Of a stretch of 64,000 nt of DNA, positions 52,287 through 60,897 are shown piece by piece. Within the stretch, counting starts at the first letter, position 1. Every line of letters begins with the position of its first letter. The translations under genes were made by a program, and so were the position numbers. The notes under the pieces are model-generated. The model saw only the letters and a list, made by a program, of their open reading frames with translations. It was not told the DNA's origin and did no database searches. This DNA comes from Rhizobium terrae. Its GTDB lineage: Bacteria; Pseudomonadota; Alphaproteobacteria; Rhizobiales; Rhizobiaceae. The stretch is from the NCBI RefSeq assembly GCF_003425685.1, contig NZ_QJKM01000011.1, positions 186,001 through 250,000 of the forward strand, read 5' to 3'.

Positions 52287-54176
52287 ATGGCAGCAAGCAA
52301 GAAGACCATATCGGCGGATGCCAGCAATCCGCTCGGCACGCTCGTCAACCTGTGGCCCTATATGTGGCCGCATGGCAGGGCCGATCTGAAGGCGCGCGTG
52401 CTGTGGGCGACCTTTTATCTCTTCCTCGCCAAGTTCGTGCTGCTCGCTGTCCCTTATTTCTTCAAATGGGCGACCGATGCGCTGAACGGCAAGATGGATA
52501 TGCAGGGCCTGCTGCCGGCCTTCCTGCTCGGCGCGGTCGTCCTCGTCATCGCCTATAATTTCACGCGCCTCCTGCAGCTCGGCCTCAACCAGCTGCGTGA
52601 TGCGCTCTTCGCCTCCGTCGGCCAATATGCGGTGCGCCAGCTCGCCTACCGCACCTTCGTGCACATGCACCAGCTTTCGCTACGCTTCCACCTGGAGCGC
52701 AAGACGGGCGGGCTATCGCGCATCATCGAGCGCGGCACCAAGGGCATCGAGACGATCGTCCGCTTCACCATCCTGAACTCGGTGCCGACGCTGCTCGAAT
52801 TCCTGCTAACGGCGGTGATCTTCTGGGCGGCCTACGGCTTCTGGTACGTGGCGGTCACCGCGGTCACCGTCTGGCTCTATATCTGGTTCACCATCAAGGC
52901 GAGCGACTGGCGCATCTCCATCCGCCGCTCGATGAACGACAGCGACACGGACGCCAACACCAAGGCGATCGATTCGCTCCTCAACTTCGAGACGGTCAAA
53001 TATTTCGGCAACGAAGAGATGGAGGCAAAGCGCTTCGACGCCTCCATGGCGCGCTACGAAAAGGCCGCGACCGATGTCTGGACCTCGCTCGGCTGGCTGA
53101 ACTTCGGCCAGGGCGTCATCTTCGGCCTCGGCACGACGGTGATGATGGTGATGTCGGCGCTTGCCGTGCAGCGCGGCGAACAGACGATCGGCGATTTCGT
53201 CTTCGTCAACGCCCTCCTCATGCAGTTGTCTGTGCCGCTCAATTTCATCGGCTTCGTCTACCGCGAAATCCGCCAGGGGCTGACCGATATCGAGCAGATG
53301 TTCGATCTCCTGGAAGTGGAGCCGGAAGTGGTCGACAGGCCGGATGCCACAAAGCTTGAGATCGGCCAGGGCTCGATCGCCTTCAGGGACGTGCATTTTT
53401 CCTATGACCCGGCCCGGCCGATCCTGAAAGGCATTTCCTTCGAGGTGCCGGCCGGCAAGACGGTGGCGATCGTCGGCCCGTCCGGCGCCGGGAAATCCAC
53501 CATCTCCCGGCTGCTTTACCGGTTCTACGATATCCAGGGCGGCGCCATCACCATCGACGGGCAGGATGTGCGCGACGTGACGCAGACGTCGCTCCGCGCC
53601 GTCATCGGCATGGTGCCGCAGGATACGGTGCTGTTCAACGATACGGTCGCCTACAACATCCGCTACGGCCGGACCACCGCGACGGACGAGGAAGTGTTCG
53701 CCGCCGCCGAAGTGGCGCAGATCGGCCATTTCATCCGCACGCTGCCGGAAGGCTTCGACACGAAGGTCGGCGAGCGCGGCCTGAAGCTCTCCGGCGGCGA
53801 GAAACAGCGCGTGGCGATCGCCCGCACCATCCTCAAGGCGCCGCCGATCCTCATCCTCGACGAGGCGACGTCTGCGCTCGACACCACGACGGAACACGAG
53901 ATACAGTCGGCGCTCGACACAGTCTCGAAGAACCGCACGACGCTGGTCATCGCCCACCGGCTCTCGACCGTCATCAATGCCGACGAGATCATCGTGCTGC
54001 GCGACGGCCATATCGCCGAACGCGGCACGCACGCTTCGCTGCTTGAGCAGAACGGCCTCTACGCCTCGATGTGGAACCGCCAGCGCGAGGCGGTGCAGGC
54101 GGAAGAACAGCTCCGCAAGGTGCGCGAGAGCGACGACCTCGGCGTCGTGCTGCGCGGCCAGCCGGCAGCGGAATAA
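52287..54176 (+). CDS. Atm1-type ABC half-transporter
   Basis: 629 residues. Six-helix type IV ABC membrane domain followed by an ATPase: Walker A VGPSGAGKSTIS near residue 397, signature LSGGEKQRVAIARTI, Walker B ILILDEATSALD. The TM5 to TM6 region (QLSVPLNFIGFVYREIRQGL) resembles the mitochondrial Atm1/ABCB7 and bacterial Atm1 exporters of glutathione conjugates, involved in metal detoxification and linked to Fe-S assembly. Homodimer in the inner membrane. Confidence 0.9.
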   Translation: MAASKKTISADASNPLGTLVNLWPYMWPHGRADLKARVLWATFYLFLAKFVLLAVPYFFKWATDALNGKMDMQGLLPAFLLGAVVLVIAYNFTRLLQLGLNQLRDALFASVGQYAVRQLAYRTFVHMHQLSLRFHLERKTGGLSRIIERGTKGIETIVRFTILNSVPTLLEFLLTAVIFWAAYGFWYVAVTAVTVWLYIWFTIKASDWRISIRRSMNDSDTDANTKAIDSLLNFETVKYFGNEEMEAKRFDASMARYEKAATDVWTSLGWLNFGQGVIFGLGTTVMMVMSALAVQRGEQTIGDFVFVNALLMQLSVPLNFIGFVYREIRQGLTDIEQMFDLLEVEPEVVDRPDATKLEIGQGSIAFRDVHFSYDPARPILKGISFEVPAGKTVAIVGPSGAGKSTISRLLYRFYDIQGGAITIDGQDVRDVTQTSLRAVIGMVPQDTVLFNDTVAYNIRYGRTTATDEEVFAAAEVAQIGHFIRTLPEGFDTKVGERGLKLSGGEKQRVAIARTILKAPPILILDEATSALDTTTEHEIQSALDTVSKNRTTLVIAHRLSTVINADEIIVLRDGHIAERGTHASLLEQNGLYASMWNRQREAVQAEEQLRKVRESDDLGVVLRGQPAAE

Positions 54177-54197
54177 GGATCAAGAGAAGGACAGACG

Positions 54198-54338
54198 ATG
54201 AGAAGAAACCGCCAGACGCGAATGCTGGTCATGTTGGGGGTTGCTGCCGCCTACGCGCTGGTGCTGGCGCTCTGGGGCTCACCACTGCTCGCCTTCACCA
54301 CCTGGATGGGCTGGGTCGATCCGCAAGCGGCGCGCTGA
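54198..54338 (+). CDS. Small single-helix membrane protein after the Atm1 gene
   Basis: 46 residues: basic start MRRNRQTRM, one hydrophobic segment (LGVAAAYALVLALWGS), then a short tail with tryptophans (FTTWMGWVDPQ). A SD-like GAGAAGGA lies about seven bases upstream, and the gene starts 21 bases after the transporter stop. Likely co-transcribed; role unknown. Confidence 0.55.
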   Translation: MRRNRQTRMLVMLGVAAAYALVLALWGSPLLAFTTWMGWVDPQAAR

Positions 54339-54425
54339 GGACGCAGTGTTCACCGGGTGGCGGCTGGGAATGCGAGGGGCGGCGTGCCATTTGGGGTGCA
54401 AATAGATATTGCGGTGCGCAAATAG

Positions 54426-54554
54426 CCCCTCACCCCGCCTCCGCTTCGCTCGGCGCATCCTCTCCCCGCACGCGGGGAGAGGGGAAACGGCAAGGACGCG
54501 GCATATCCCTTTTCCCCGCGAGCGGGGAGAAGGTGCCGGCAGGCGGATGAGGGG
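54426..54554. repeat. RIME-like mosaic repeat, copy 2
   Basis: CCCCTCACCCCGCCTCCGCT at one end and GGCGGATGAGGGG at the other, with internal dyads CTCTCCCCGCACGCGGGGAG and CCCCGCGAGCGGGG. Shares the outer inverted ends and the GAAGGTGCC(C)GGCAGG block with copy 1 at 39573-39707. It ends 44 bases before the LLM gene. Confidence 0.85.
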
Positions 54555-54598
54555 CGAGGCACGCGCGTTTAGCCGCATAGAAACAGGACGGTAAAACC

Positions 54599-55621
54599 AT
54601 GAAAAAAATCGGCTTTCTTTCCTTCGGGCACTGGAACCCCTCGCCGCATTCGCAGGCGCGGTCGGCATCCGATGTGCTCCTGCAGTCCATAGACCTCGCC
54701 GTCGCCGCCGAGGAACTCGGGGCCGACGGCGCCTATTTCCGCGTCCACCATTTCGCCCGGCAGCTCGGCTCGCCCTTCCCGCTTCTCGCCGCCGTCGGCG
54801 CGCGGACGAAAAAGATCGAGATCGGCACCGCCGTGATCGACATGCGTTATGAAAACCCGCTCTACATGGCGGAGGATGCGGGTGCGGCCGATCTCATTTC
54901 TGGCGGGCGCCTGCAGCTCGGCATCAGCCGCGGTTCGCCCGAGCAGGTCATCGACGGCTTTCGCTATTTCGGCTACCAGCCGGCGGAAGGCGAAACGGAT
55001 GCCGACATGGGCCGGCGTCATGCGGAAGTGTTCTTCGACGTGATCCGCGGCGAAGGTTTCGCCAGGCCCAATCCGCGGCCGATGTTTCCGAACCCGCCCG
55101 GCATGCTGCGCCTCGAGCCGCATTCGGAGGGCCTTCGCGACCGCATCTGGTGGGGGTCGAGCTCCAATGCCACGGCACAATGGGCCGCCAAGCTCGGCAT
55201 GAACCTGCAGAGCTCGACGCTCAAGACCGACGAGAGCGGCAAACCCTTTCACGTCCAGCAGGCGGAGCAGATCCGCATCTATCGCGAGGCCTGGAAGGAA
55301 GCCGGCCACCAGCGCGAGCCGCGCGTCTCCGTCAGCCGCAGCATCTTTGCGCTGATGAACGACATGGACCGCGCCTATTTCGGCGGCAGCGGCGAAAGCG
55401 AGGATTCGATCGGCAATATCGATCCGCAGACGCGGGCGATCTTCGGCCGCTCCTATGCCGCCGAACCGGACAAGCTGATCGACCAGCTGAAGTCCGACGA
55501 GGCGATCGCCGAGGCCGACACGCTGCTGCTCACCGTGCCGAACCAGCTCGGCGTCGATTACAACGCCCATGTGCTGGAAAGCATCCTGAAACACGTCGCG
55601 CCGGGCCTGGGCTGGCGCTAA
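54599..55621 (+). CDS. LLM-class flavin-dependent oxidoreductase
   Basis: 340 residues, luciferase-like TIM barrel: KKIGFLSFGHWNPSPHSQAR at the start, AEELGADGAYFRVHHFARQL, and TKKIEIGTAVIDMRYENPLY. Uses FMN or F420; likely a monooxygenase or dehydrogenase of unknown substrate. Starts 44 bases after a RIME repeat that forms its leader. Confidence 0.88.
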   Translation: MKKIGFLSFGHWNPSPHSQARSASDVLLQSIDLAVAAEELGADGAYFRVHHFARQLGSPFPLLAAVGARTKKIEIGTAVIDMRYENPLYMAEDAGAADLISGGRLQLGISRGSPEQVIDGFRYFGYQPAEGETDADMGRRHAEVFFDVIRGEGFARPNPRPMFPNPPGMLRLEPHSEGLRDRIWWGSSSNATAQWAAKLGMNLQSSTLKTDESGKPFHVQQAEQIRIYREAWKEAGHQREPRVSVSRSIFALMNDMDRAYFGGSGESEDSIGNIDPQTRAIFGRSYAAEPDKLIDQLKSDEAIAEADTLLLTVPNQLGVDYNAHVLESILKHVAPGLGWR

Positions 55622-55627
55622 ACGCGC

Positions 55628-55876
55628 TCAGCCCGAGATCAGGTCGCCCCGTCGCCAGGCTTCCCTTCCCCAGTTGCGAAGCCGCATGCGCGGGGCGATC
55701 GGCCCTGCAAGGAAGGGCGCTGCGAGGAAGCTTGCGACGATCACGGCAGGAATGAGATATTTGGCGTGTTCGGCAAATGCCGGAACGGAGAGCACGATGA
55801 CGGCGCCGGCGCCGAAGAGCACGGCGTTCACCATCATGCTGCAAATGCCCGCGAGCCAGGTGTCGGTACTGATCAT
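55628..55876 (-). CDS. Small membrane protein of unknown function
   Basis: 82 residues from ATG 55876, which follows AAAGGAGA; an ATG at 55891 gives five more residues. Two or three hydrophobic segments (AGICSMMVNAVLFGAGAVIV; YLIPAVIVASFLAAPFLAG) and a basic tail with two Trp/Arg clusters. Convergent with the LLM gene, with six bases between the stops. No family recognised. Confidence 0.65.
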   Translation of the reverse strand: MISTDTWLAGICSMMVNAVLFGAGAVIVLSVPAFAEHAKYLIPAVIVASFLAAPFLAGPIAPRMRLRNWGREAWRRGDLISG

Positions 55877-55997
55877 GGTATCTCCTTTCACACGGTCAGA
55901 GCCGCTCGGCGAAAGAAGGTTCCGCTAAAAGCTCGGATGGAAGTTGCTTTTCCGTCCCTCGTGCGGGTGGAAATGTCGCTGCACTTTCTTGCCCGGA

Positions 55998-56468
55998 CTA
56001 CCGGCAGGTCTCGATGAATTTCCGGATCTCGTTGCGAAATCCATCGAACGAGTAGGTCCGATCCCTTTCACCCTTCAGCTTCACCGTGAAGCGCCGCTCC
56101 TGCTCGAACAGGCGTTTCACGGAAGCCTCCATCCTGAAGGTGCCTTCAAGGATGAAGGCATCGTCCATCATGCTGCGCGATCCGACGACGGGGATACGGT
56201 ATTCGAAGCCCTTGTTCACCAGCACGACATTCGTGCGCAATCCCTCGGGTGCCTTCGGCATGTCCAGCGCAACATAGACGAAGGCGATATCCGGCATGTT
56301 CTTCCTGCAGGACAGGTTGACCTCGGCATAGTCGGTTTCCGGCACGCCGAAGACGATCGTGGCGTTCTCCCCCTCGTCGAAAAGCTGCCATCTGGGCTTC
56401 TCTTCCGCGCAGGCAGACGAAGAAGCCAAAGCCAGCCCCAATGCCAAGAGCACCCATCCCTTCTCCAT
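55998..56468 (-). CDS. Secreted hypothetical protein
   Basis: 156 residues from ATG 56468 after GGAGGT; ATG 56480 is four codons further up. The signal peptide (KGWVLLALGLALASSSACA) is cut before EEKPRW. The rest is a mixed beta domain with one cysteine pair candidate (SCRKNMPD and the terminal ETCR), which may form a disulfide. Likely periplasmic. No family recognised. Confidence 0.7.
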   Translation of the reverse strand: MEKGWVLLALGLALASSSACAEEKPRWQLFDEGENATIVFGVPETDYAEVNLSCRKNMPDIAFVYVALDMPKAPEGLRTNVVLVNKGFEYRIPVVGSRSMMDDAFILEGTFRMEASVKRLFEQERRFTVKLKGERDRTYSFDGFRNEIRKFIETCR

Positions 56469-56672
56469 CCCGACCTCCATGCGGCATCATGCAACCGGAG
56501 GTCAGAATAATCATGCAGGCCGGGTTCGCCAACAGGAGTCGCGGCCTGCGGCGTATTTCCCGATGCCACCGCTGCGTTTTTCCGGCCCGCCGTTCCACAG
56601 CTCCCGCGGAACCGCATTGCCGCAAAAGCGGTTTCCCTGTAGTCAGATGGCGCTGACACACGGGAGAAAACG

Positions 56673-57374
56673 TTGATCAACCTCTTCGACACCATCCGCA
56701 ACACGCTCGTGCCGATCCACAAGGAAGGCTACGTCTTCGTCGCCGCCTTCTTCATCGCCTCGCTCGTCCTCGGTTATATCGCCGAGCCGCTGTTCTGGAT
56801 CGGCCTCGTACTCACCCTGTGGTGCGCCTATTTCTTCCGCGATCCGGAGCGCGCCGTGCCGCAGGACGACGACCTGATCCTCAGCCCCGCCGACGGCCGC
56901 ATCAGCCATGTCGCCATGGTCGTGCCGCCCGTCGAGCTGCAGCTCGGCTCCGAGCCGATGCTGCGCATCTCGGTGTTCATGAACGTCTTCGACTGCCACA
57001 TCAACCGCTCGCCGGTGCGCGGACAGGTTTCCCGCATCGAATACCGCCCCGGCCAGTTCATCAATGCCGAGCTCGACAAGGCCTCCGAGGACAACGAGCG
57101 CAACGGGCTCGTGATCGACAGCCGCCACGGTAAGGTGGGCGTGGTGCAGATCGCCGGCCTCGTCGCACGCCGCATCGTCTGCTGGGTGAAACCGACCGAA
57201 CCGATCAATGCCGGCGAGCGTTTCGGCCTCATCCGTTTCGGCTCGCGCCTCGACGTCTTCGTGCCGGCCGGCGGCCAGCCGCGCGTTTCGGTGGGCCAGC
57301 TTGCGATCGGCGGCGAAACGGTGCTGGCGGAGTTCGGCTCCTCCAAGGGTCCGATCATCAGCCGCCGCACGTGA
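56673..57374 (+). CDS. psd: Phosphatidylserine decarboxylase proenzyme
   Basis: 233 residues from TTG 56673, with GGGAGA just upstream. N-terminal hydrophobic segments, SPADGRISHV and NVFDCHINRSPVRG are family blocks. The self-cleavage site is FGSSKGP near the C-terminus, yielding the pyruvoyl group on the alpha chain. The short type is usual in alphaproteobacteria. Converts the product of PssA, encoded 16 bases downstream, to phosphatidylethanolamine. Confidence 0.94.
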   Translation: MINLFDTIRNTLVPIHKEGYVFVAAFFIASLVLGYIAEPLFWIGLVLTLWCAYFFRDPERAVPQDDDLILSPADGRISHVAMVVPPVELQLGSEPMLRISVFMNVFDCHINRSPVRGQVSRIEYRPGQFINAELDKASEDNERNGLVIDSRHGKVGVVQIAGLVARRIVCWVKPTEPINAGERFGLIRFGSRLDVFVPAGGQPRVSVGQLAIGGETVLAEFGSSKGPIISRRT

Positions 57375-57390
57375 AGACGAGGAAAGCCTC

Positions 57391-58218
57391 ATGGAGACGC
57401 CCGCCTCGCCCCCGCCGTCCAGCAAGCCCGGAAAGTCGAACGACGAGGCCCGCGGGCCGCGCTTTCGCGAGATCCCGCTCAGGCTGATGGTGCCGAACCT
57501 GATCACGGTTCTCGCCATCTGCGCCGGGCTGACTGGTATCCGGCTCGCCTTCGAGGGGCGCTACGAGCTGGCCGTCGCCATGGTCCTGCTCGCGGCCTTC
57601 CTGGACGGGATCGACGGGCGCGTGGCACGTCTCCTCAAGGCGACGTCGAGTTTCGGCGTGCAGATGGATTCGCTTGCCGACATCATCAATTTCGGCGTGG
57701 CGCCGGCGCTGGTTTCCTACGCCTTCCTGCTCGACCAGGCGCATTCCATGGGCTGGATCGCCTGCCTGCTCTATGCGATCGCCGCAGGCCTTCGCCTCGC
57801 CCGCTTCAACGTCATGGCAGAGCGCCAGGTGAAGGCGCCCTGGCAATCGGAATTCTTCGTTGGCGTGCCGGCCCCGATGGGCGCCATGCTGGTGCTGCTG
57901 CCGGTCTATCTCGGCTTCCTCGGCGTCGCGCCTTCGCCGGTCTTCGTCTACGCCAGCGTCGCCTACACGCTGCTGATCGGCTACCTGCTCGTCTCGCGCC
58001 TGCCGGTCTGGTCCGGCAAGGCCGGCCGCATCCGCCGCGACCTGATGCTGCCGGTGCTGCTCGTCGCCGTGCTCTATGTAGCGCTTTTGATGAGCTATAC
58101 CTGGGAAGTGCTCTCGGTGACGGTCGTCGCCTATCTTTGCATCCTTCCCTTCAGCGCGCGGGCCTGGCACCGCCGGTACGGCACGATTACGATCGAGGAT
58201 GAGAGCGCGAACGTCTGA
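57391..58218 (+). CDS. pssA: CDP-diacylglycerol-serine O-phosphatidyltransferase
   Basis: 275 residues from ATG 57391. A Pro/Ser-rich polar start, then eight helices. The CDP-alcohol phosphotransferase motif DGIDGRVARLLKATSSFG, followed by QMDSLADIINFG, has the full DG-AR-G-D-D pattern. Makes phosphatidylserine from CDP-DAG and serine; psd precedes it, so the two steps to PE are one operon. Confidence 0.94.
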   Translation: METPASPPPSSKPGKSNDEARGPRFREIPLRLMVPNLITVLAICAGLTGIRLAFEGRYELAVAMVLLAAFLDGIDGRVARLLKATSSFGVQMDSLADIINFGVAPALVSYAFLLDQAHSMGWIACLLYAIAAGLRLARFNVMAERQVKAPWQSEFFVGVPAPMGAMLVLLPVYLGFLGVAPSPVFVYASVAYTLLIGYLLVSRLPVWSGKAGRIRRDLMLPVLLVAVLYVALLMSYTWEVLSVTVVAYLCILPFSARAWHRRYGTITIEDESANV

Positions 58219-58384
58219 GCGGCCTGCTGCTTGGTAAGCTGCAACTTTCGCGCAACAGTTTCCGGCAAGATGACAGTTCCATGAAGGGCAGGCGACGAAG
58301 CTCGCTTGCCGGTCACGATTCCGCCTGCTTTGATGAGGAAAGCGCGACAGCAACGACAGAATCGCGTGCCGAGAGGAGACAGCC

Positions 58385-58522
58385 ATGAGCAGCGAAAAGA
58401 CGCAGAAGAAGATCGACGCCAAGCAGGAAATCACGACGCCCTACCGTCCGCTGGGACTGAAGGCCGTTGTCGCCGCAGCCCTGATGCTGAAGCGCAAGCC
58501 GAAGCTCACCCCGGCCCGCTGA
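58385..58522 (+). CDS. Small basic protein, 45 residues
   Basis: SSEKTQKKIDAKQEITTPYR then PLGLKAVVAAALMLKRKPKL. A strong SD GAGGAGA precedes the ATG at good distance. Lys-rich at both ends with a short hydrophobic stretch, isolated between pssA and a minus-strand gene. No family recognised; supported by the SD and balanced codon use. Confidence 0.55.
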   Translation: MSSEKTQKKIDAKQEITTPYRPLGLKAVVAAALMLKRKPKLTPAR

Positions 58523-58649
58523 ACCCGGCCGCTCACCGCCGCGGAAAGCCCGTAAGCAATCCGAGCGCGGCCAGGCAACGAACATGCCACGCCGATGTCC
58601 AAACCCGCCGCACGCGGGTCTGGCCAAGGATCGCGCCCAAGCGGCGGGA

Positions 58650-59417
58650 TCAGAAGAGCGACATTTGGCCGGGATCGGATTTCGGCTTTTTCGGCGGTTG
58701 CTCAGCCGGCTCCGCGACCGGGACGGGCTTCTGCAGTTCCGGTCCCATGTTCGAGACCTTGTTGACGAGGTCGGAGACCGGCAGCGCCTCGAAAAAATCC
58801 TCCTGAACAGGCCGCATCAGATGCGCCACCTCGCGCGGCTCCTGCGTCTTGCAGTCGAGCCAGCGCTCGAAATCTTCCGGCTCGATGACAACAGGCATGC
58901 GGTCGTGGATATGGCGGATCGTGACGTTGGCCGCAGTCGTCATGATCGCGGCGGTATCGACTTCGGACCCGTCGGCGGAGGACCAGGTTTCCATCAGCCC
59001 GGCAAAGGCGATGACGCCGCCGCGCTTCGGGCGAACCCAGTAGGCCTGCGGCTTGACGCCGCTTTCCTTCGGCGGCCGGCGCCACTCGTAGAACCCGGTC
59101 GCCGGAATGAGGATCCGGCGATGGCGCATGGCGGCCCTGAAGGATGCCTTGCCGATCGCCGTTTCGGCGCGCGCATTGATCAGCAGCGGAAAATCCTTCG
59201 GATCCTTGACCCAGCCCGGCAGAAAGCCCCAGCGCGCCAGGAAGGCCCGCCGCTCCGGCAGGTTGCTGCCCGGCTCGCGGCGTTCCGAAGACATCACGAC
59301 GAGGATCGGCTGGGTCGGCGCGATGTTGTAGCGGGCCGGGAAATCGTCCTCTCCCAGCGCGTTCAGCATCTCGAAAACTTCCTTGGAAGTCGCTGTCAGG
59401 GCATAACGTCCGCACAT
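58650..59417 (-). CDS. SRAP-domain protein (YedK/HMCES type) with C-terminal QMSLF
   Basis: 255 residues. Cys2 (after initiator Met removal) is the nucleophile that crosslinks to abasic sites in single-stranded DNA. Other SRAP residues visible: RYNIAPTQP, NARAETA, GFYEW (glutamate) and HDRMPVV (histidine). After the ~220-residue domain, a Pro/Lys-rich tail ends in QMSLF, the pattern of bacterial sliding-clamp binding peptides. E. coli YedK lacks such a tail as far as known. Likely acts at stalled forks. Confidence 0.93.
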   Translation of the reverse strand: MCGRYALTATSKEVFEMLNALGEDDFPARYNIAPTQPILVVMSSERREPGSNLPERRAFLARWGFLPGWVKDPKDFPLLINARAETAIGKASFRAAMRHRRILIPATGFYEWRRPPKESGVKPQAYWVRPKRGGVIAFAGLMETWSSADGSEVDTAAIMTTAANVTIRHIHDRMPVVIEPEDFERWLDCKTQEPREVAHLMRPVQEDFFEALPVSDLVNKVSNMGPELQKPVPVAEPAEQPPKKPKSDPGQMSLF

Positions 59418-59463
59418 GCGGAACTAGATGGCATCGGGTCGCCGGAGGGTCAAGCGGCGAGGC

Positions 59464-59790
59464 TCAGGCGCTGCGCGGGCCGAACAGGATAATCGCGCCG
59501 CCCAAGAAGCAGACGGCGACGCCGAGAATATCCCACCGGTCCGGCACACGCGCCTCGACCGCCCAGAGCCAGAGGATGGAGGCGAGAATATAGATCGCCC
59601 CGTAAGCCGCATAGGTACGCCCCGCCGCTTCGCTCGGCACCATCGCCAGCGCCCAGGCAAAAGCAACCAGCGACACCACGCCCGGCGCCAGCCACCAAAC
59701 GGGCTTGTCCAGCCGCAACCAGGCCCAGAAGGCGAAGCAGCCGGCGATCTCGGCAATGGCTGCGAAGATGTAGAGGGCGTAGGTTTTCAT
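59464..59790 (-). CDS. ynfA: YnfA-family small multidrug-like membrane protein
   Basis: 108 residues with four helices. FAAIAEIAGCFAFWAWLRL, the conserved GRTYAAYGAIYILASILWLW and DRWDILGVAVCFLGGAIILF identify the UPF0060/YnfA family, SMR-like proteins. Function uncertain. Divergent from the toxin-antitoxin operon, with the promoter of that operon in the 47-base gap. Confidence 0.92.
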   Translation of the reverse strand: MKTYALYIFAAIAEIAGCFAFWAWLRLDKPVWWLAPGVVSLVAFAWALAMVPSEAAGRTYAAYGAIYILASILWLWAVEARVPDRWDILGVAVCFLGGAIILFGPRSA

Positions 59791-59803
59791 CGGAAGCTTT
59801 GGC

Positions 59804-59837
59804 TTGCAGACTTGTAGCTCATAAGCTACAATTTCAC
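59804..59837 (+). promoter_or_regulatory. HigB/HigA-type promoter with palindromic operator, start point at the ATG
   Basis: The -35 is TTGCAG (59804-59809) and the -10 is TACAAT (59827-59832), with a 17-base spacer. The expected start point is about 59838, the A of the toxin ATG. Between them TTGTAGCT-CATA-AGCTACAA (59812-59831) is a perfect 8-bp dyad overlapping the -10. No SD precedes the ATG. Typical antitoxin operator position. Confidence 0.7.
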
Positions 59838-60134
59838 ATGGTCGAAATCCTGGAAACCGAAATCTATGCGACTTGGTTTTCCAGGCTGCGGGACGAGAGG
59901 GCCAAAGCCCGGATCAATGCCCGCATCTATCGCTTGTCGCGCGGAAACCCGGGCGATGTAAAGCCTGTCGGTTCCGGGATCAGCGAGATGCGTATCGATT
60001 ATGGGCCGGGCTACAGGATTTACTTCATCCGCCGCGGGCAGAAGCTGATCATTTTGTTGTGCGGCGGCGACAAATCCAGCCAGACGGACGATATCGCATC
60101 GGCTAGGACAATGGCAGCGGACTTGAAGGATTGA
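59838..60134 (+). CDS. RelE/HigB-superfamily toxin
   Basis: 98 residues from ATG 59838; ATG 59799 lies upstream of the promoter and is not plausible. ETEIYATWFSRLRDERAKARIN, RIYRLSRGNPGDVKPVGSG, MRIDYGPGYRIYFIRRGQKL and the terminal ASARTMAADL are the addiction-module killer (HigB-like, RelE fold) pattern, which typically cleaves mRNA on the ribosome. Toxin first; the antitoxin starts two bases after its stop. Confidence 0.9.
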   Translation: MVEILETEIYATWFSRLRDERAKARINARIYRLSRGNPGDVKPVGSGISEMRIDYGPGYRIYFIRRGQKLIILLCGGDKSSQTDDIASARTMAADLKD

Positions 60135-60136
60135 AA

Positions 60137-60436
60137 ATGGCAGTCGAGACGAGGAAGTGGGATATCATCGACCACCTGGATAGCGATGAACGCATTGCGC
60201 TCTTTCTGGAAGCGGTGTTCGAAGAAGGGAATCCGGCGGACATCGCCGCCGCCATCGGCGACGTCGCGCGCGCCCGGGGCATGAGCCAAGTCGCCAAAGA
60301 TGCGGGACTTTCGCGCGAAAATCTTTACAGAGCGCTCAGCGAGGGCGGAAACCCGGAATTCGCCACCATTTTGAGGGTCATCCGCGCCATCGGTTATGAT
60401 CTCACGGTCGTCCCGCACAGTACTGCCGCTCACTGA
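60137..60436 (+). CDS. HigA-like antitoxin with HTH
   Basis: 99 residues from ATG 60137, with GAAGGA before it. N-terminal KWDIIDHLDSDERIALFLEA binds the toxin in this family; then DVARARGMSQVAKDAGLSRE and NLYRALSEGGNPEFATIL form a Cro/C1-type HTH. It should bind the dyad at 59812-59831 and repress the operon. Confidence 0.9.
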   Translation: MAVETRKWDIIDHLDSDERIALFLEAVFEEGNPADIAAAIGDVARARGMSQVAKDAGLSRENLYRALSEGGNPEFATILRVIRAIGYDLTVVPHSTAAH

Positions 60437-60452
60437 ACTGAAAAGGGACTCC

Positions 60453-60869
60453 ATGCCCGCCTCCCCGCAAGCCGCCTCTTCCGCCATTCTCGAACGGGAC
60501 GGGCGGTTTTTGCTGATCCGGCGGATCAATCCGCCGTCGGCCGATCTCTTTGCCTTCCCGGGCGGGCGCGGGGAACCGGGTGAGACGCCGGATCAGACCG
60601 CAGTGCGGGAGTTTTTCGAAGAGACCGGCATCGAGGTGCGCAATCCCGTCCTCTTCGCCACCTACGACCTCAAGAGCGAGAGGCCGGGCGGGCGGCATTT
60701 CTTCCTCTCCGTCTTCCGGGTCGAGGCGGATGCCGACCGGGAGGCGATCGCCGCCGACGATGCGGCCGATCCCGGCTGGTATACGGTCGAGGAGATCCGC
60801 TTGCTCGCGGTGCCGCCGAGCGTGCTCGAATGCGCCGAAAGGCTGGCGGCGGAAATCAAAGCCCGGTAA
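60453..60869 (+). CDS. Nudix hydrolase
   Basis: 138 residues from ATG 60453. The Nudix box reads GGRGEPGETPDQTAVREFFE then ETGIE, with all catalytic Glu and Arg residues. The C-terminal ADDAADPGWYTVEEIRLLAV fits the ADP-ribose/NDP-type short members. It hydrolyses a nucleoside diphosphate derivative; the substrate is unclear. An upstream frame back to 60396 overlaps the antitoxin. Confidence 0.92.
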   Translation: MPASPQAASSAILERDGRFLLIRRINPPSADLFAFPGGRGEPGETPDQTAVREFFEETGIEVRNPVLFATYDLKSERPGGRHFFLSVFRVEADADREAIAADDAADPGWYTVEEIRLLAVPPSVLECAERLAAEIKAR

Positions 60870-60897
60870 GACTGGCTTTGCACGTCGGGACCTTTGC

